This document shows, piece by piece, positions 6,163-15,390 of a stretch of 64,000 nt of DNA. Below the pieces are notes generated by a model. It was not told the DNA's origin, did not search any database, and worked only from the letters and a program-made list of their open reading frames with translations. The translations under genes and the position numbers were made by a program. Each line of letters opens with the position of its first letter. The first letter of the stretch is position 1. The stretch is taken from assembly GCA_017886875.1 (NCBI GenBank), contig JAGHIZ010000103.1:1-64000 (forward strand), read 5' to 3'. Source of the DNA: Butyricicoccus sp. (GTDB lineage Bacteria; Bacillota; Clostridia; Oscillospirales; Butyricicoccaceae).

Positions 6163-9099
6163 TTACTTTTTCAATCTTTCATAAAGTATTGCACCTAAAT
6201 TCTCCATAACATATCGCATCATTTCTGGCTCTGAGAACATTTGTACAAAGAATTTTTCATTCTGTTCATACCTTGCAGCTGCCATATTAGGAAAATCTTT
6301 TTCAAATAGTAACATAAATGTCTTTTTATCGTTATTTTGAGCGTAACTATGCCATTTATCTTGTATTTCATAGTCATTTTGTAGCTGTAATATCACTTTG
6401 TCCATTTCAGTAAAGCTAGTTCCATATTTTTCATTGATTTTATCAATAATAATACTTAATTGGTCTTTCTTTTTCTCTTTGCGACCTGCTTCACCAGTAA
6501 TAGGCTTAACTTCCTCTTTACCGCTTTCCAGTTTTATTTCACCCTCAAAATCTTTTTCTAAACGATAATATTCTAAAAATACTTTATCATCTACAAAAAC
6601 TTTATCTTGTCCGCCTTTTGGTAAGAAATTATAAAGAAATTTTGCATATATACTAAATTTATGAATATCTTTATCAAACAATCTACAAACCTGTGTTATA
6701 AATGCATAAATTCTATTAAAACGTGCAAGTGTTGATTTAAAAAGTTCTTGTTTTTCCTTTGAAAGTGCATTAAAACGGTCTAAGGCTGGTTTTAATTCGC
6801 CTTGTAAACGTCCACTATTTAATTGATTTTTATAGAAAATTTCTGCAAAATGATTTATTTCTGTTTGCTGATAAACACAATATTCATCTAATGTATTTTT
6901 TATATCATAAATAACATTTGGGTCAGTTTCTTGTTCTAAAACTGTTTGCTCATAAAATGGCTCAAATGCATTTTTTATATCTTCTGCTGAATTTACAAAA
7001 TCAAGTACAAATGTATCTTGTTTACCTTTCATTGTGCGGTTAAGACGTGATAATGTTTGAACTGCTTTTACACCAGATAACTTTTTATCTACAAACATTG
7101 TATGAAGTAATGGTTCATCAAAACCTGTTTGATATTTTTCAGCTACAATAAGCATGTTAAATTTATCAGTATGAAATGTTTCTGGTAATGCTTTTTCTTT
7201 TATTGTTTCACCTGATTTATTTTTATTTAATTTTTCTTCAGTATATACTGTTCCATTGTCCTCAATTTCACCTGAAAATGCTACTAATACATCTAAATCT
7301 GTATATTTTTTATCTTCTATCTGTCGTTTAAACTCCAATAAATATCTAACCGCATGAAGTCTTGATGCTGTTACTATCATTGCTTTAGCTTTTCCGCCTA
7401 TTTTATGTCTTGTTACATTTCTAAAATGTTCTAACATAATAGCTGTTTTTTGTGAAATATTATGAGGGTGTAAAGTTTCAAAATTACTAATTGCTTTTAC
7501 TCCTGCGGCTGTGTCTAATTCTGGATTATCCTTGATTGATTTAGCTATCTTATAATACATTTTATATGTCATATAATTTTTAAGCACATCAAGAATAAAT
7601 CCTTCTTCAATCGCTTGACGCATAGAATATATATGAAATGGGTGATATTTGCCTTGTTTATCTTTTATACCGAACATTTGCAAGGTTTTCTCTTTTGGAG
7701 TTGCTGTAAATGCAAAAAATGAAAGATTTTCATGTGTTCCATGTGCTGCCATTTCCTCAAGCATTTTATCTTCATAATCTTTACTATTTTGTTCTAGCTC
7801 GGCATATTCTTCTAACACTTTGTCTGTATCGGCTAAAGCACATTTTAATTTTTTAGCTGCATCACCTGTTTGTGATGAATGGGCTTCATCTACAATTACT
7901 GCAAAACGTTTATTTGTTGAATGTACTTCTTTATATATAACTGGGAATTTTTGCAGAGTAGTTATAATAATAGGTGTTCCTGCCTCGATTGCGTTTCTTA
8001 ATTGTTTAGCATCTTTATCTATTTTTTCTACTACGCCTGCTACATGGTCAAACTGATAAACTGTATTTTGTAATTGACTATCTAAAACTTTACGGTCTGT
8101 TACTATAATAACTGACTGAAATATTTTTTCATCATTATTGTTATGTAAACCTGCAAGACGATGGGCAAGCCATGCAATAGAATTTGATTTTCCAGAACCT
8201 GCACTATGCTGAATTAAATAATGTTTACCCGAACCATTAACTTTTACATCTTCTAGTAATTTTGTAACTACATCTGACTGATGGTATCTAGGAAAAATCA
8301 TTTTTTCTTTATCTAAATGCATATATTTATGAAAAATTTCTAATAAACGGTCTTTGCAAAGCACCTTTTCCCATAAATAAGAAGTATCATAACCATCTGG
8401 GTTATTTGGGTTTCCTTTACCGCCAACTTTTCCAGCTCCATTACTGCCCTGATTAAACGGTAAAAAATATGTATTATTTCCCTCTAACCTTGTTGTCATA
8501 TATACATCTGTTAAATCTATTGCAAAATAAACCAAAATTCTATTTTTAAACTGTAAAATAGTATCTTTTCCCGCTCTATCCTGTTTATATTGCTTTATAG
8601 CGTCAAAAACATTTTGTCCTGTAAACTGACATTTTAACTCCATAGCAACAACCGGAATACCATTTAAAAACAAAACCATATCAATACTGTTATTATTGAC
8701 TAAGGAATAATGTAACTGTCTTGTACAATGCAAAATATTAGCGTTATATTGTGCATTAGTGGTTTCATTTATAGAAGTTTCAGGTTTCCAGAACACAATA
8801 CGAAACTTTATCCCCCTATCTGTGAAACCCTCACGCATAACCTTTAAAAGCCCTATATGCCTAACTTCTCTACAAAATCTATCTACAATCTGTGTTTCAC
8901 TATCTGCACCATAGATTTTTTGATAACGCTCCCATTGTTTAGGCTGACTACTTTTTATAAACTCTATAAATGTTTGAATATCTAGTGCTTTTTCTTTATC
9001 AAAGGCTTTAGGATTGCCCTTTTGATATCCCCCTTTTGTTATAAAATATTCTTCTATATCATTTTCAAAGCGTTTTTCTCTGTAGTCAAAGTCGGACAT
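6163..9099 (-). CDS. hsdR: Type I restriction endonuclease subunit R (HsdR)
   Basis: Motor and nuclease subunit that translocates DNA and cuts it away from unmethylated sites. The N-terminal nuclease shows Asp142, Glu156 and Lys158 (ID..VAMELK, numbered from the ATG at 9105), a PD-(D/E)xK site. Then come the superfamily 2 helicase motifs: Walker A SAGSGKS (301-307), DEAH (406-409), and FAFTATP. A C-terminal helical region that docks on the methyltransferase follows. Two starts exist. The ATG at 9105 overlaps the preceding stop (ATGA). The ATG at 9099 has GAGGAG at eight bases and is preferred. All motifs look intact, at about 980 residues, normal for the family. It follows hsdM and hsdS in one minus-strand operon. 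Confidence 0.95.
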   Translation of the reverse strand: MSDFDYREKRFENDIEEYFITKGGYQKGNPKAFDKEKALDIQTFIEFIKSSQPKQWERYQKIYGADSETQIVDRFCREVRHIGLLKVMREGFTDRGIKFRIVFWKPETSINETTNAQYNANILHCTRQLHYSLVNNNSIDMVLFLNGIPVVAMELKCQFTGQNVFDAIKQYKQDRAGKDTILQFKNRILVYFAIDLTDVYMTTRLEGNNTYFLPFNQGSNGAGKVGGKGNPNNPDGYDTSYLWEKVLCKDRLLEIFHKYMHLDKEKMIFPRYHQSDVVTKLLEDVKVNGSGKHYLIQHSAGSGKSNSIAWLAHRLAGLHNNNDEKIFQSVIIVTDRKVLDSQLQNTVYQFDHVAGVVEKIDKDAKQLRNAIEAGTPIIITTLQKFPVIYKEVHSTNKRFAVIVDEAHSSQTGDAAKKLKCALADTDKVLEEYAELEQNSKDYEDKMLEEMAAHGTHENLSFFAFTATPKEKTLQMFGIKDKQGKYHPFHIYSMRQAIEEGFILDVLKNYMTYKMYYKIAKSIKDNPELDTAAGVKAISNFETLHPHNISQKTAIMLEHFRNVTRHKIGGKAKAMIVTASRLHAVRYLLEFKRQIEDKKYTDLDVLVAFSGEIEDNGTVYTEEKLNKNKSGETIKEKALPETFHTDKFNMLIVAEKYQTGFDEPLLHTMFVDKKLSGVKAVQTLSRLNRTMKGKQDTFVLDFVNSAEDIKNAFEPFYEQTVLEQETDPNVIYDIKNTLDEYCVYQQTEINHFAEIFYKNQLNSGRLQGELKPALDRFNALSKEKQELFKSTLARFNRIYAFITQVCRLFDKDIHKFSIYAKFLYNFLPKGGQDKVFVDDKVFLEYYRLEKDFEGEIKLESGKEEVKPITGEAGRKEKKKDQLSIIIDKINEKYGTSFTEMDKVILQLQNDYEIQDKWHSYAQNNDKKTFMLLFEKDFPNMAAARYEQNEKFFVQMFSEPEMMRYVMENLGAILYERLKK

Positions 9100-9101
9100 T
9101 T

Positions 9102-9860
9102 TCATAACTCCTCATTTACAATAATTCCAGATAAGATATCTAAGAAATTAATTCTACTTAAAATTTCTGCATATCTTTCACCTTTTTGGGACACCTTATA
9201 CTCTAAAAGATTACTTCTATATCTAATTTTACTATTTACTTCGGCTGAAATACACATAAGACCTAAAGCAAGTAAACGCCCTGTTATTTCAGTATATACC
9301 TCTTTGTAATTAACAGGTATTTTTAACATTTTATATCGTTCCTCTCGTTCTTTGTATTCATAATCAGAACGAATTTGTATGATATCTGATAAAAAAAGCC
9401 TTTCCGTAATGCTACAAAAATCATCAAATTCAAATTTTTTAATTTCTTTATTTAAATATGCTCTATAAATCTCACTTAATATTCTCGATTTTTCTTCTCT
9501 ATCAAATCTTTCTATAGTTGAAATTAACAATTCAATTTCATCATATATCCAATCTTCTTTATTTTCTAATGCTTGTATTCTACCCTCTATTTCTTGTTGA
9601 TTGATTTCACCTTTATGAAGTTCTGAGAAAAACTTTAATGTTTTTTTTATGAAAAATCTATCTCTAATTGTTAAAAACATATTTTTTGCTGATATAAAAT
9701 AACCTAAAACAGGAAAATCTTTTAATATTGTATCAAATTCGCCAAAAGTTCCATCAGGAAAAGAATCTATAAAATTTTTAAAAATGCAATCCAAAGTATC
9801 AGTCATTGAATCGTTCATACATTTATACATAGACTTCCCAAATGATTCAACTAAATTCAT
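9102..9860 (-). CDS. Unknown helical protein between hsdS and hsdR
   Basis: Not recognised with certainty. The 252-residue protein is predicted from composition to be mostly helical. A hydrophobic stretch (FPVLGYFISAKNMF, about residues 49-62) is followed by the basic segment IRDRFFIKKTLKFF, then Glu/Lys-rich helices and a C-terminal part that may be a small wHTH-like region. No enzyme motif is visible. Its stop overlaps the possible hsdR start at 9105, and it starts eight bases after hsdS, so it is translated as part of the restriction operon. Position suggests an accessory or regulatory role in the restriction system, or an independent defence gene. This is inference only. Confidence 0.75.
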   Translation of the reverse strand: MNLVESFGKSMYKCMNDSMTDTLDCIFKNFIDSFPDGTFGEFDTILKDFPVLGYFISAKNMFLTIRDRFFIKKTLKFFSELHKGEINQQEIEGRIQALENKEDWIYDEIELLISTIERFDREEKSRILSEIYRAYLNKEIKKFEFDDFCSITERLFLSDIIQIRSDYEYKEREERYKMLKIPVNYKEVYTEITGRLLALGLMCISAEVNSKIRYRSNLLEYKVSQKGERYAEILSRINFLDILSGIIVNEEL

Positions 9861-9868
9861 AATTTTAA

Positions 9869-11188
9869 TTACACCTCTTTCTTTCCTGTTACAACCTCAT
9901 AAATAAGTGATTTTTTATATTCTGTGAGTTTATCAATAAGTTTTTGTTTTTTATTTATAGCAAAGTCGATTTTTTCGCATTTGCTGTCAAGATAATCAGC
10001 AATTTGTTTTTGTTCATCTTTAGGCGGAAGTGTTAAACATACATCTCTTAAACCCTCACCACTTATTGTATATTGACCAGCAGCAGTGCTTGTATGTAAA
10101 TCAATTTCACACTTTCCAGATGAGCTTAATAAATACCATAATAAAAAACGTTCTATACAATAATTAGATATTTTAACTCTAATAATATGGTCATTATATG
10201 CTACTTTTTCGCCTATTGAATAGAAAATAGCACATTTTCCAACTAATGATTTACTTCCATTAACTCTAACAAATAAAAAATCACCATCTGAAAGACTATA
10301 TGTATTTAATTCTTTTTCTGTCAATTCAATTCGGTTTTGATGTTCATAACTAATTTCACCATTAGGTAAAATATTTTTTAATTTAAGTACAATTTGTCCA
10401 TCAGATTTATCTAAATCTCTCCTTGTTAGTCCATTTTGTGTAGAAGTTATTATTCTTGTTGCTTTTATAATATGCCAATGCTCTGGAATTTCTCCAATCC
10501 ATTCAACCCCACTATCTTTCATAGTAACATCAGGGTTTAAGCCTTTTGTTACAGCCTCAGTAATAATAGAAAGTTTATATTCTTTAAGTTTTTCAATAAC
10601 TGTTTGCTGTTTTGATATTATTTCATCAATTTTACTGCACTTTTTGTCAAGATAGTTTGCTATGCGGTGCTGAATATTTAATTTAGGAAATGGAAAAGAA
10701 AAATTACAGAAATCATACTGATAAAGATGAATAATTGTGCTATTACCTGAATTTATTGTATAAAACCACTTCCAAAACACATCTGATTGCAAAACCCAAA
10801 ATAAAAATTTTTTTAAACAATTATCTTTTGTGCGAATAAGTAATACACCACTATTTAAAGATGTTTCTGCTGGCATATTGGAAACAATGGCAACTTTTCC
10901 AACAGTACCATCTTTTGTAATCAGTAAATCACCATTTTTAATTTGTATTTGTGACGCTTCTTCCCATCTTTTCATTGGAACATGTACACATGTTGACCAA
11001 TCAATTTTACCATTATTAAAATTAACGCCTGTTATTAAATAAGCCCCACCATCACAATATTCATTAGATGTCAAACCTTGCCAACCAATTCTACCGTTAA
11101 GAGTTGCAATATACTTAATTTTTCTACTTTCCCAATCTTTTGGAATTTCTCCAATCCATTCGATACCACTATCTTTTATTTCTCTCAT
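9869..11188 (-). CDS. hsdS: Type I restriction specificity subunit S (HsdS)
   Basis: DNA-recognition subunit that gives the methyltransferase and endonuclease their bipartite target. It has two target-recognition domains, each starting with nearly the same sequence (DSGIEWIGEIPKDW near the start and DSGVEWIGEIPEHW near residue 220). Each domain ends in a conserved helix (HRIANYLDKKCSKIDEII and KQIADYLDSKCEKIDF) that spaces the two half-sites. Two starts are possible: ATG at 11200, or ATG at 11188 with GAGG just upstream. The latter is preferred and shortens the overlap with the gene before. Only one hsdS is present, with no inverted partial copies nearby, so shuffling by inversion is not evident. 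Confidence 0.93.
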   Translation of the reverse strand: MREIKDSGIEWIGEIPKDWESRKIKYIATLNGRIGWQGLTSNEYCDGGAYLITGVNFNNGKIDWSTCVHVPMKRWEEASQIQIKNGDLLITKDGTVGKVAIVSNMPAETSLNSGVLLIRTKDNCLKKFLFWVLQSDVFWKWFYTINSGNSTIIHLYQYDFCNFSFPFPKLNIQHRIANYLDKKCSKIDEIISKQQTVIEKLKEYKLSIITEAVTKGLNPDVTMKDSGVEWIGEIPEHWHIIKATRIITSTQNGLTRRDLDKSDGQIVLKLKNILPNGEISYEHQNRIELTEKELNTYSLSDGDFLFVRVNGSKSLVGKCAIFYSIGEKVAYNDHIIRVKISNYCIERFLLWYLLSSSGKCEIDLHTSTAAGQYTISGEGLRDVCLTLPPKDEQKQIADYLDSKCEKIDFAINKKQKLIDKLTEYKKSLIYEVVTGKKEV

Positions 11189-11963
11189 AATATTCCTCAT
11201 TTAAAAAGCTAATTTTCTTTTCATTCATGTCAACTATAACAGGATATTTTAATATTTTTGATAACGGAACAATAATAGATATATTTGAAATATTACCAAT
11301 ATTTATTGTATGTGTTTCATATAAAGCATTTTGACTTATGATTTGATAATCAATACCATGTTTATTTTTTATTATAGAAATATTTTTATATGGATATTTG
11401 ATACAAAAACGAAATTCTTGTTGATATTTAAATTCAACATCTTTATAGAACACAGGATTTTTCATAGATTTTCCAGTGAGAAATTCAATTTTACGTTTAT
11501 TCATTTCTTTATAGTCAAGATATTCAACTTCAGAATACCACAATTTTAATGATTCCTTTTCACATATATTATTAACTTTCTCAACAAGCTCACAAGGACT
11601 CATAATCATAATAACATGTTCCTCAGAAAAGTTAGATAATGCATTTTTAGCATCATCTGATATTGTTAATAGATAAACATTTTCTTGGATAATATGACAA
11701 TCATTCTCTTTATATATAAAAAAACTCTTTAAAAATGTATTTCCTATCATTAATCTTGAATTTTCTGGTTTTGAAATACCAAATTCACTATATGGAAAAT
11801 CTTCAACTTTTGCAGGTATACAACCATCAAATATATCACTTCTTGCAGAATCCTTATAATCAAGTCCCTGATAATAAAGACTACTTCGCATAAAAAATTC
11901 ACCTGCTTGCAGTCGTTCTAAATATTCTTTTTTATCAACACGTAACATTGGTAACTCAAACAT
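11169..11963 (-). CDS. Unknown protein between hsdM and hsdS
   Basis: Not recognised. The 264-residue soluble protein begins with a segment (GEFFMRSSLYYQGLDYKDSARSD) reminiscent of small defence-locus proteins that start with a short phrase about a Tyr-Tyr pair followed by R-x-D. The middle is predicted beta-rich, and there are no signal peptide or membrane segments. Its start overlaps the end of hsdM by eight bases and its end overlaps hsdS, so all three are translationally coupled. This placement inside the modification cassette suggests cargo that needs the same expression as the methyltransferase, for example a toxin or effector kept in balance by it, or an accessory specificity factor. 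No function is assigned. Confidence 0.75.
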   Translation of the reverse strand: MFELPMLRVDKKEYLERLQAGEFFMRSSLYYQGLDYKDSARSDIFDGCIPAKVEDFPYSEFGISKPENSRLMIGNTFLKSFFIYKENDCHIIQENVYLLTISDDAKNALSNFSEEHVIMIMSPCELVEKVNNICEKESLKLWYSEVEYLDYKEMNKRKIEFLTGKSMKNPVFYKDVEFKYQQEFRFCIKYPYKNISIIKNKHGIDYQIISQNALYETHTINIGNISNISIIVPLSKILKYPVIVDMNEKKISFLNEEYYERNKR

Positions 11964-13686
11964 AAAACACCTCCGAAAGACTGCCGTCCAAGTCTAATTC
12001 CAGCTCTAAAATCTCAGCCATGATTTCCGCTGATGGTTTTGGAGCTTCATATTTATAAAAATATCTTGTAAACGGTATTTCATAGCCTATTTTTGATTTT
12101 TTCTCATCAATCCAAGCATCTTCAGCGAATGGCAGAACCTCACGTTCAAAATATGTGTGAATATCTTCCTTTAAAGGTACATTTTCTGTGTCCCTAAGTG
12201 AAGTATCTGGCTGAGGTTTACCTTTTTTTAATACATTTTCTCCATTTTCATCTTTTAAAGGTCGCTCAACAATGATTTTTGTATAACCAAAATCGGCATT
12301 ATCAAAAATTTTACTGATTTCACTTTCTACAAAATCGCCATATAGGTTAGTAATTTCATTTATAGCACTTTCTGGTATATCATTACGCTTGTTTCCTAGA
12401 GCTTTACGACGTTTTTCATATAGATTATTAGCGTTAATTAGCTGTATTTTGCCTTGTCGTTTTGTGCCAGCTTTTTTATTAGATAAAACCCAAATATAAG
12501 TAGCAATACCAGTATTATAAAAAATGTCATTTGGTAGAGCAATAATAGTTTCAAGTAAATCATTTTCTATAATATATTTACGGATTTCAGAAGGTCCACT
12601 TCCTGCATCACCAGTGAAAAGCGGTGAACCATTATGAATTATAGCTATTCTGCTACCTCCGTCCTTTGGTTCTTTCATTTTTGAAATAGCAGTTAATAAA
12701 AATAGCATTTGACCATCACTAGCCGCAGGCAGTCCAGCACCAAAACGACCAGCAAAACCAAGTTTAGCTTCTTTTTCAACTATTGATTTTTCGTTTTTCC
12801 ATTCTCTGCCAAAAGGCGGATTGGATAAAATATAATCGAATTTTTGCCCCTGAAATTTATCATCAGATAATGTGTTACCATCTTTTATAAAGTCTGCATT
12901 ATTGCCTTTAATAAGCATATCAGCCTTACAAATTGCAAAAGTTTGGTCATTTATTTCCTGACCAAATGCCATAATCTCAGTACCTTTATTTAACTGATGA
13001 AGATATTCTTCAGCAACAGATAACATACCACCTGTACCACAAGCAGGGTCATAAATTGTTTTTGCTACATTATTACCAGATAATATATCATTATCATCAT
13101 GAAATAGAATATTAACCATTAACTGAATTACTTCACGAGGTGTATAATGTTGTCCAGCATCTTCATTATGAGCTTCTGAAAAACGTCTAATAATTTCTTC
13201 AAAAATATAACCCATTTCCAAATTAGAAATTAAATCTGGGTGTAAATTAGCTTTATCGGTTGTAAATTCTTTGATGACTATATAAAGTATACCTTTATTA
13301 GCCATAGTTGTAATTTGACCATCAAATTTAAACTTTTCAAGTATATTGGTTACATTTTCAGAAAAGCCATTTAGATAATCACGGAAATTTGCTTCAATAT
13401 TATCAGGGTCATCTAAAAGACGTTCAAAAGTGTATTTACTTGTATTATAGAAAGCCTTTCCAGATACATTTCTTAGTAATACATCACGCATAGGAATATT
13501 TTTTACAGCTTCATATTTTTCAAGCACAGCATCTTTAGTATCTGATAAAATACAATCAAATCTACGAATAACTGTAAGTGGTAAAATAACTTCACCATAT
13601 TCATGAGGTTTATAAACACCAGTTAATTTATCTGCAATAGCCCATATTAAGGCAGCTTTTTCACTTATATTAGAACTAAGGCTCAT
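11956..13686 (-). CDS. hsdM: Type I restriction DNA methyltransferase subunit M (HsdM)
   Basis: N6-adenine methyltransferase of the type I complex. An N-terminal helical HsdM_N domain (about 1-150) is followed by the methylase domain, with the SAM-binding motif DPACGTGG (213-220) and the catalytic motif NPPF (289-292). Its 576 residues are typical for the family. The ATG at 13686 follows a strong TTAGGAGG sequence at 13695-13700. It is the first gene of the operon that continues through hsdS and hsdR to the AAA_13-S24 gene, so modification is made before restriction. It works with HsdS to protect the element and host DNA. Confidence 0.96.
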   Translation of the reverse strand: MSLSSNISEKAALIWAIADKLTGVYKPHEYGEVILPLTVIRRFDCILSDTKDAVLEKYEAVKNIPMRDVLLRNVSGKAFYNTSKYTFERLLDDPDNIEANFRDYLNGFSENVTNILEKFKFDGQITTMANKGILYIVIKEFTTDKANLHPDLISNLEMGYIFEEIIRRFSEAHNEDAGQHYTPREVIQLMVNILFHDDNDILSGNNVAKTIYDPACGTGGMLSVAEEYLHQLNKGTEIMAFGQEINDQTFAICKADMLIKGNNADFIKDGNTLSDDKFQGQKFDYILSNPPFGREWKNEKSIVEKEAKLGFAGRFGAGLPAASDGQMLFLLTAISKMKEPKDGGSRIAIIHNGSPLFTGDAGSGPSEIRKYIIENDLLETIIALPNDIFYNTGIATYIWVLSNKKAGTKRQGKIQLINANNLYEKRRKALGNKRNDIPESAINEITNLYGDFVESEISKIFDNADFGYTKIIVERPLKDENGENVLKKGKPQPDTSLRDTENVPLKEDIHTYFEREVLPFAEDAWIDEKKSKIGYEIPFTRYFYKYEAPKPSAEIMAEILELELDLDGSLSEVFYV

Positions 13687-13724
13687 TTTTATTATCCTCC
13701 TAAAAAATACTACTGTTATATATA

Positions 13725-13752
13725 ATTTTATTATAATTTGTAATGATTGACA
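13725..13752 (-). promoter_or_regulatory. Putative promoter of the hsd operon
   Basis: On the minus strand TTGTCA (13752-13747) is followed after 16 bases by TAAAAT (13730-13725), about 40 bases upstream of the hsdM start. Reasonable but not perfect sigma-A match. Confidence 0.45.
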
Positions 13753-13756
13753 ATAT

Positions 13757-13785
13757 AAAAAGCCTGCTCTTGACTAAAAGCAGAC
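13757..13785 (-). terminator. Terminator before the hsd operon
   Basis: On the minus strand CTGCTTTT and AAGAGCAG pair (one G-U) around a 4-nt loop, followed by GGCTTTTTAT. It would end transcripts of the small peptide gene and the relaxase gene upstream. Confidence 0.7.
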
Positions 13786-13814
13786 TTATGTGTTAATATT
13801 TAATTAGTAAAAGG

Positions 13815-14029
13815 GAGTGCTGTCTGACAGACGGTCAGCCCCAAAAGATTAGATTATCAAAATTAGTAACCGCATCTATTTGGTCGTAGTGGCGGTTACT
13901 TTGCATTTATAATGAAAATATGTAGCAAAAAAGCTATACATATTAAAATTCTAATGAATTTCATCATCATAAATATCACCTCCCTTCATGGGAGAGTGAC
14001 TAACCGCCCGCCGTTTGTTGACAGCACTC
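13815..14029 (-). ncRNA. Structured region resembling a type I toxin-antitoxin locus
   Basis: GAGTGCTGTC at 13815-13824 is the exact complement of GACAGCACTC at 14020-14029, giving a 10-bp long-range closing stem around the small peptide gene. Inside it, AGTAACCGC and GCGGTTACT (13865-13900) form a second hairpin right after the peptide stop, and the ribosome site lies in a short CCC..GGG hairpin. Long-range 5'-3' pairing and a structured 3' end are hallmarks of type I toxin mRNAs. An antisense RNA on the plus strand is expected but not proven. Confidence 0.5.
13896..13970 (-). CDS. Small hydrophobic peptide, candidate type I toxin (24 aa)
   Basis: Too short for ordinary gene finding. ATG at 13970 is preceded by a near-perfect ribosome site, GGGAGGTGAT (about 13985-13976), with six bases of spacing. 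The peptide starts MMMKFIRILI, continues with a hydrophobic core (CIAFLLHIFII) and ends NAK, so one short membrane helix with a basic start. A strong ribosome site before such a peptide, a hairpin directly after the stop, and long-range pairing around it match type I toxins (small membrane peptides controlled by antisense RNA). It could stabilise element A against loss. Toxicity is inferred. Confidence 0.6.
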   Translation of the reverse strand: MMMKFIRILICIAFLLHIFIINAK

Positions 14030-14068
14030 GACTTATTTTAACATAACTACACTAGATATATCAAGGTT

Positions 14069-15310
14069 TTATCTTTCCATATCCCAAGATTTTGACTTTT
14101 TACGCACTGGTTGATGTTTTTTCACTGGTTCTTGTTTTTGCTGTGGTTGTTTTTCTTCAAGCAAATGTTTTATAAAGACCTTTATTTTTTCTGGTGCTTT
14201 TTTCATCACAACTAGAAATTCTCGTGTCTGTTCTCTTAAATCCTCATAACGACTTCTCCATATCCTAGCACTTTCTAATGCACGTTGTAAACTGTTTTTC
14301 AGCTCGTTAATCTGAACTTTTGCACTTATACCGCTTTTAGCGAGTTCTTTAAGCCTTTCTGCTTCTTGTTTTGTAAATTCAATCTTACCAAATATATTTT
14401 TACGTCCCATACTATCTATTTCACTAAATGTATGGGATATATTTATATAAACCTGCGTTTTTTCTTCTATATTTTCTAACTCATTTTGCTTATCTTCAAC
14501 TTGCTTTTCAAGCTGAGATAAGCGTTCTTTTTCACGTTCTACTTTAAACTGTGTAACAGTTAGATGTTCTTCTGTGCTGCCACGCTCGCCACGTTCAATA
14601 TCTGTGTAACCAGCTTTTTTCATAGCATTGAAGAAATCGTCTTGCAAAACGCTATAAGATTTTCTTAACACGGGTTTTCCGTTTTTCTGTAAAATTATAT
14701 TACCGTTTTCATCAAGTGCAGGCTTTGAAATCCACTTTTTACTGCTACTAACTTGCATTATTGTTTCCTTAACTGTTCCAACAAGCGATTTATCTTTGCA
14801 ACGTTTTGTCCAAAGTATTTTCTTTTCTACAACTGGCACATATACAACGTGTAAATGATAATGATATATATCTTCACCTAAAGCCTCAGACATTGCTCTG
14901 TTACGTTCATCAGCGTGCATAACTGCGGATAAGATATATTGTTCACCGCCTACGATTTCAACTGCTGCTCTGTAAGCGTCCTCATAAAACATTTTGGCAA
15001 ATTCATAACCACCATGATTATAGAAATATGCGGAGTTTACATCGAAGATTAACTCACCATACAAATTAGCATCTTCTTTAAGACCTCGTGTAGATATTAT
15101 CTTTTCATTTTCCATCTGTTTAAACATATCAGAATAATTGCCACTTGGTTTCTTAAAATGAATATTCCTATTAGTTCGTTCTGATATAATATCTGGATTT
15201 GTATAAGATTCTTTTTCACGTTCATTATGCCTTTGGGCATTTCCGATTTTACCAGAGGTCATATTTACATTTCTTGCACTGGTGCGATTAGCACCATCAT
15301 TCCTTGCCAT
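14069..15310 (-). CDS. MobV-family relaxase (Pre/Mob) of element A
   Basis: Nicks the transfer origin and leads the single strand into a recipient when a helper conjugation system is present. The 413-residue protein shows the MobV signature HADERNRAMSEALG (132-145), followed by the three-histidine metal site YHYHLHVVYVP (His150, 152, 154). Earlier NAQRHNERE (24-32) is the conserved N-terminal part. A coiled coil and Lys/Gln-rich tail follow from about residue 260. Element B carries a homologue at 25398-26615. A structured oriT-like block lies directly upstream (15391-15561). No type IV secretion genes are nearby, so the element is mobilizable rather than self-transmissible. Confidence 0.93.
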   Translation of the reverse strand: MARNDGANRTSARNVNMTSGKIGNAQRHNEREKESYTNPDIISERTNRNIHFKKPSGNYSDMFKQMENEKIISTRGLKEDANLYGELIFDVNSAYFYNHGGYEFAKMFYEDAYRAAVEIVGGEQYILSAVMHADERNRAMSEALGEDIYHYHLHVVYVPVVEKKILWTKRCKDKSLVGTVKETIMQVSSSKKWISKPALDENGNIILQKNGKPVLRKSYSVLQDDFFNAMKKAGYTDIERGERGSTEEHLTVTQFKVEREKERLSQLEKQVEDKQNELENIEEKTQVYINISHTFSEIDSMGRKNIFGKIEFTKQEAERLKELAKSGISAKVQINELKNSLQRALESARIWRSRYEDLREQTREFLVVMKKAPEKIKVFIKHLLEEKQPQQKQEPVKKHQPVRKKSKSWDMER

Positions 15311-15390
15311 TTCGTTAAACCTCCTTTCTGACAGCTAACTTTTTAGCTTTGCACTAAGCCCCCTCTCAGCTTGTACATTGCACTTTGTTA

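Noticed and set aside
9869-11188. Invertible hsdS (phase-variable specificity)
   Set aside because: Only one hsdS copy; the two internal repeats are direct and no partial inverted copy or adjacent recombinase is dedicated to it.
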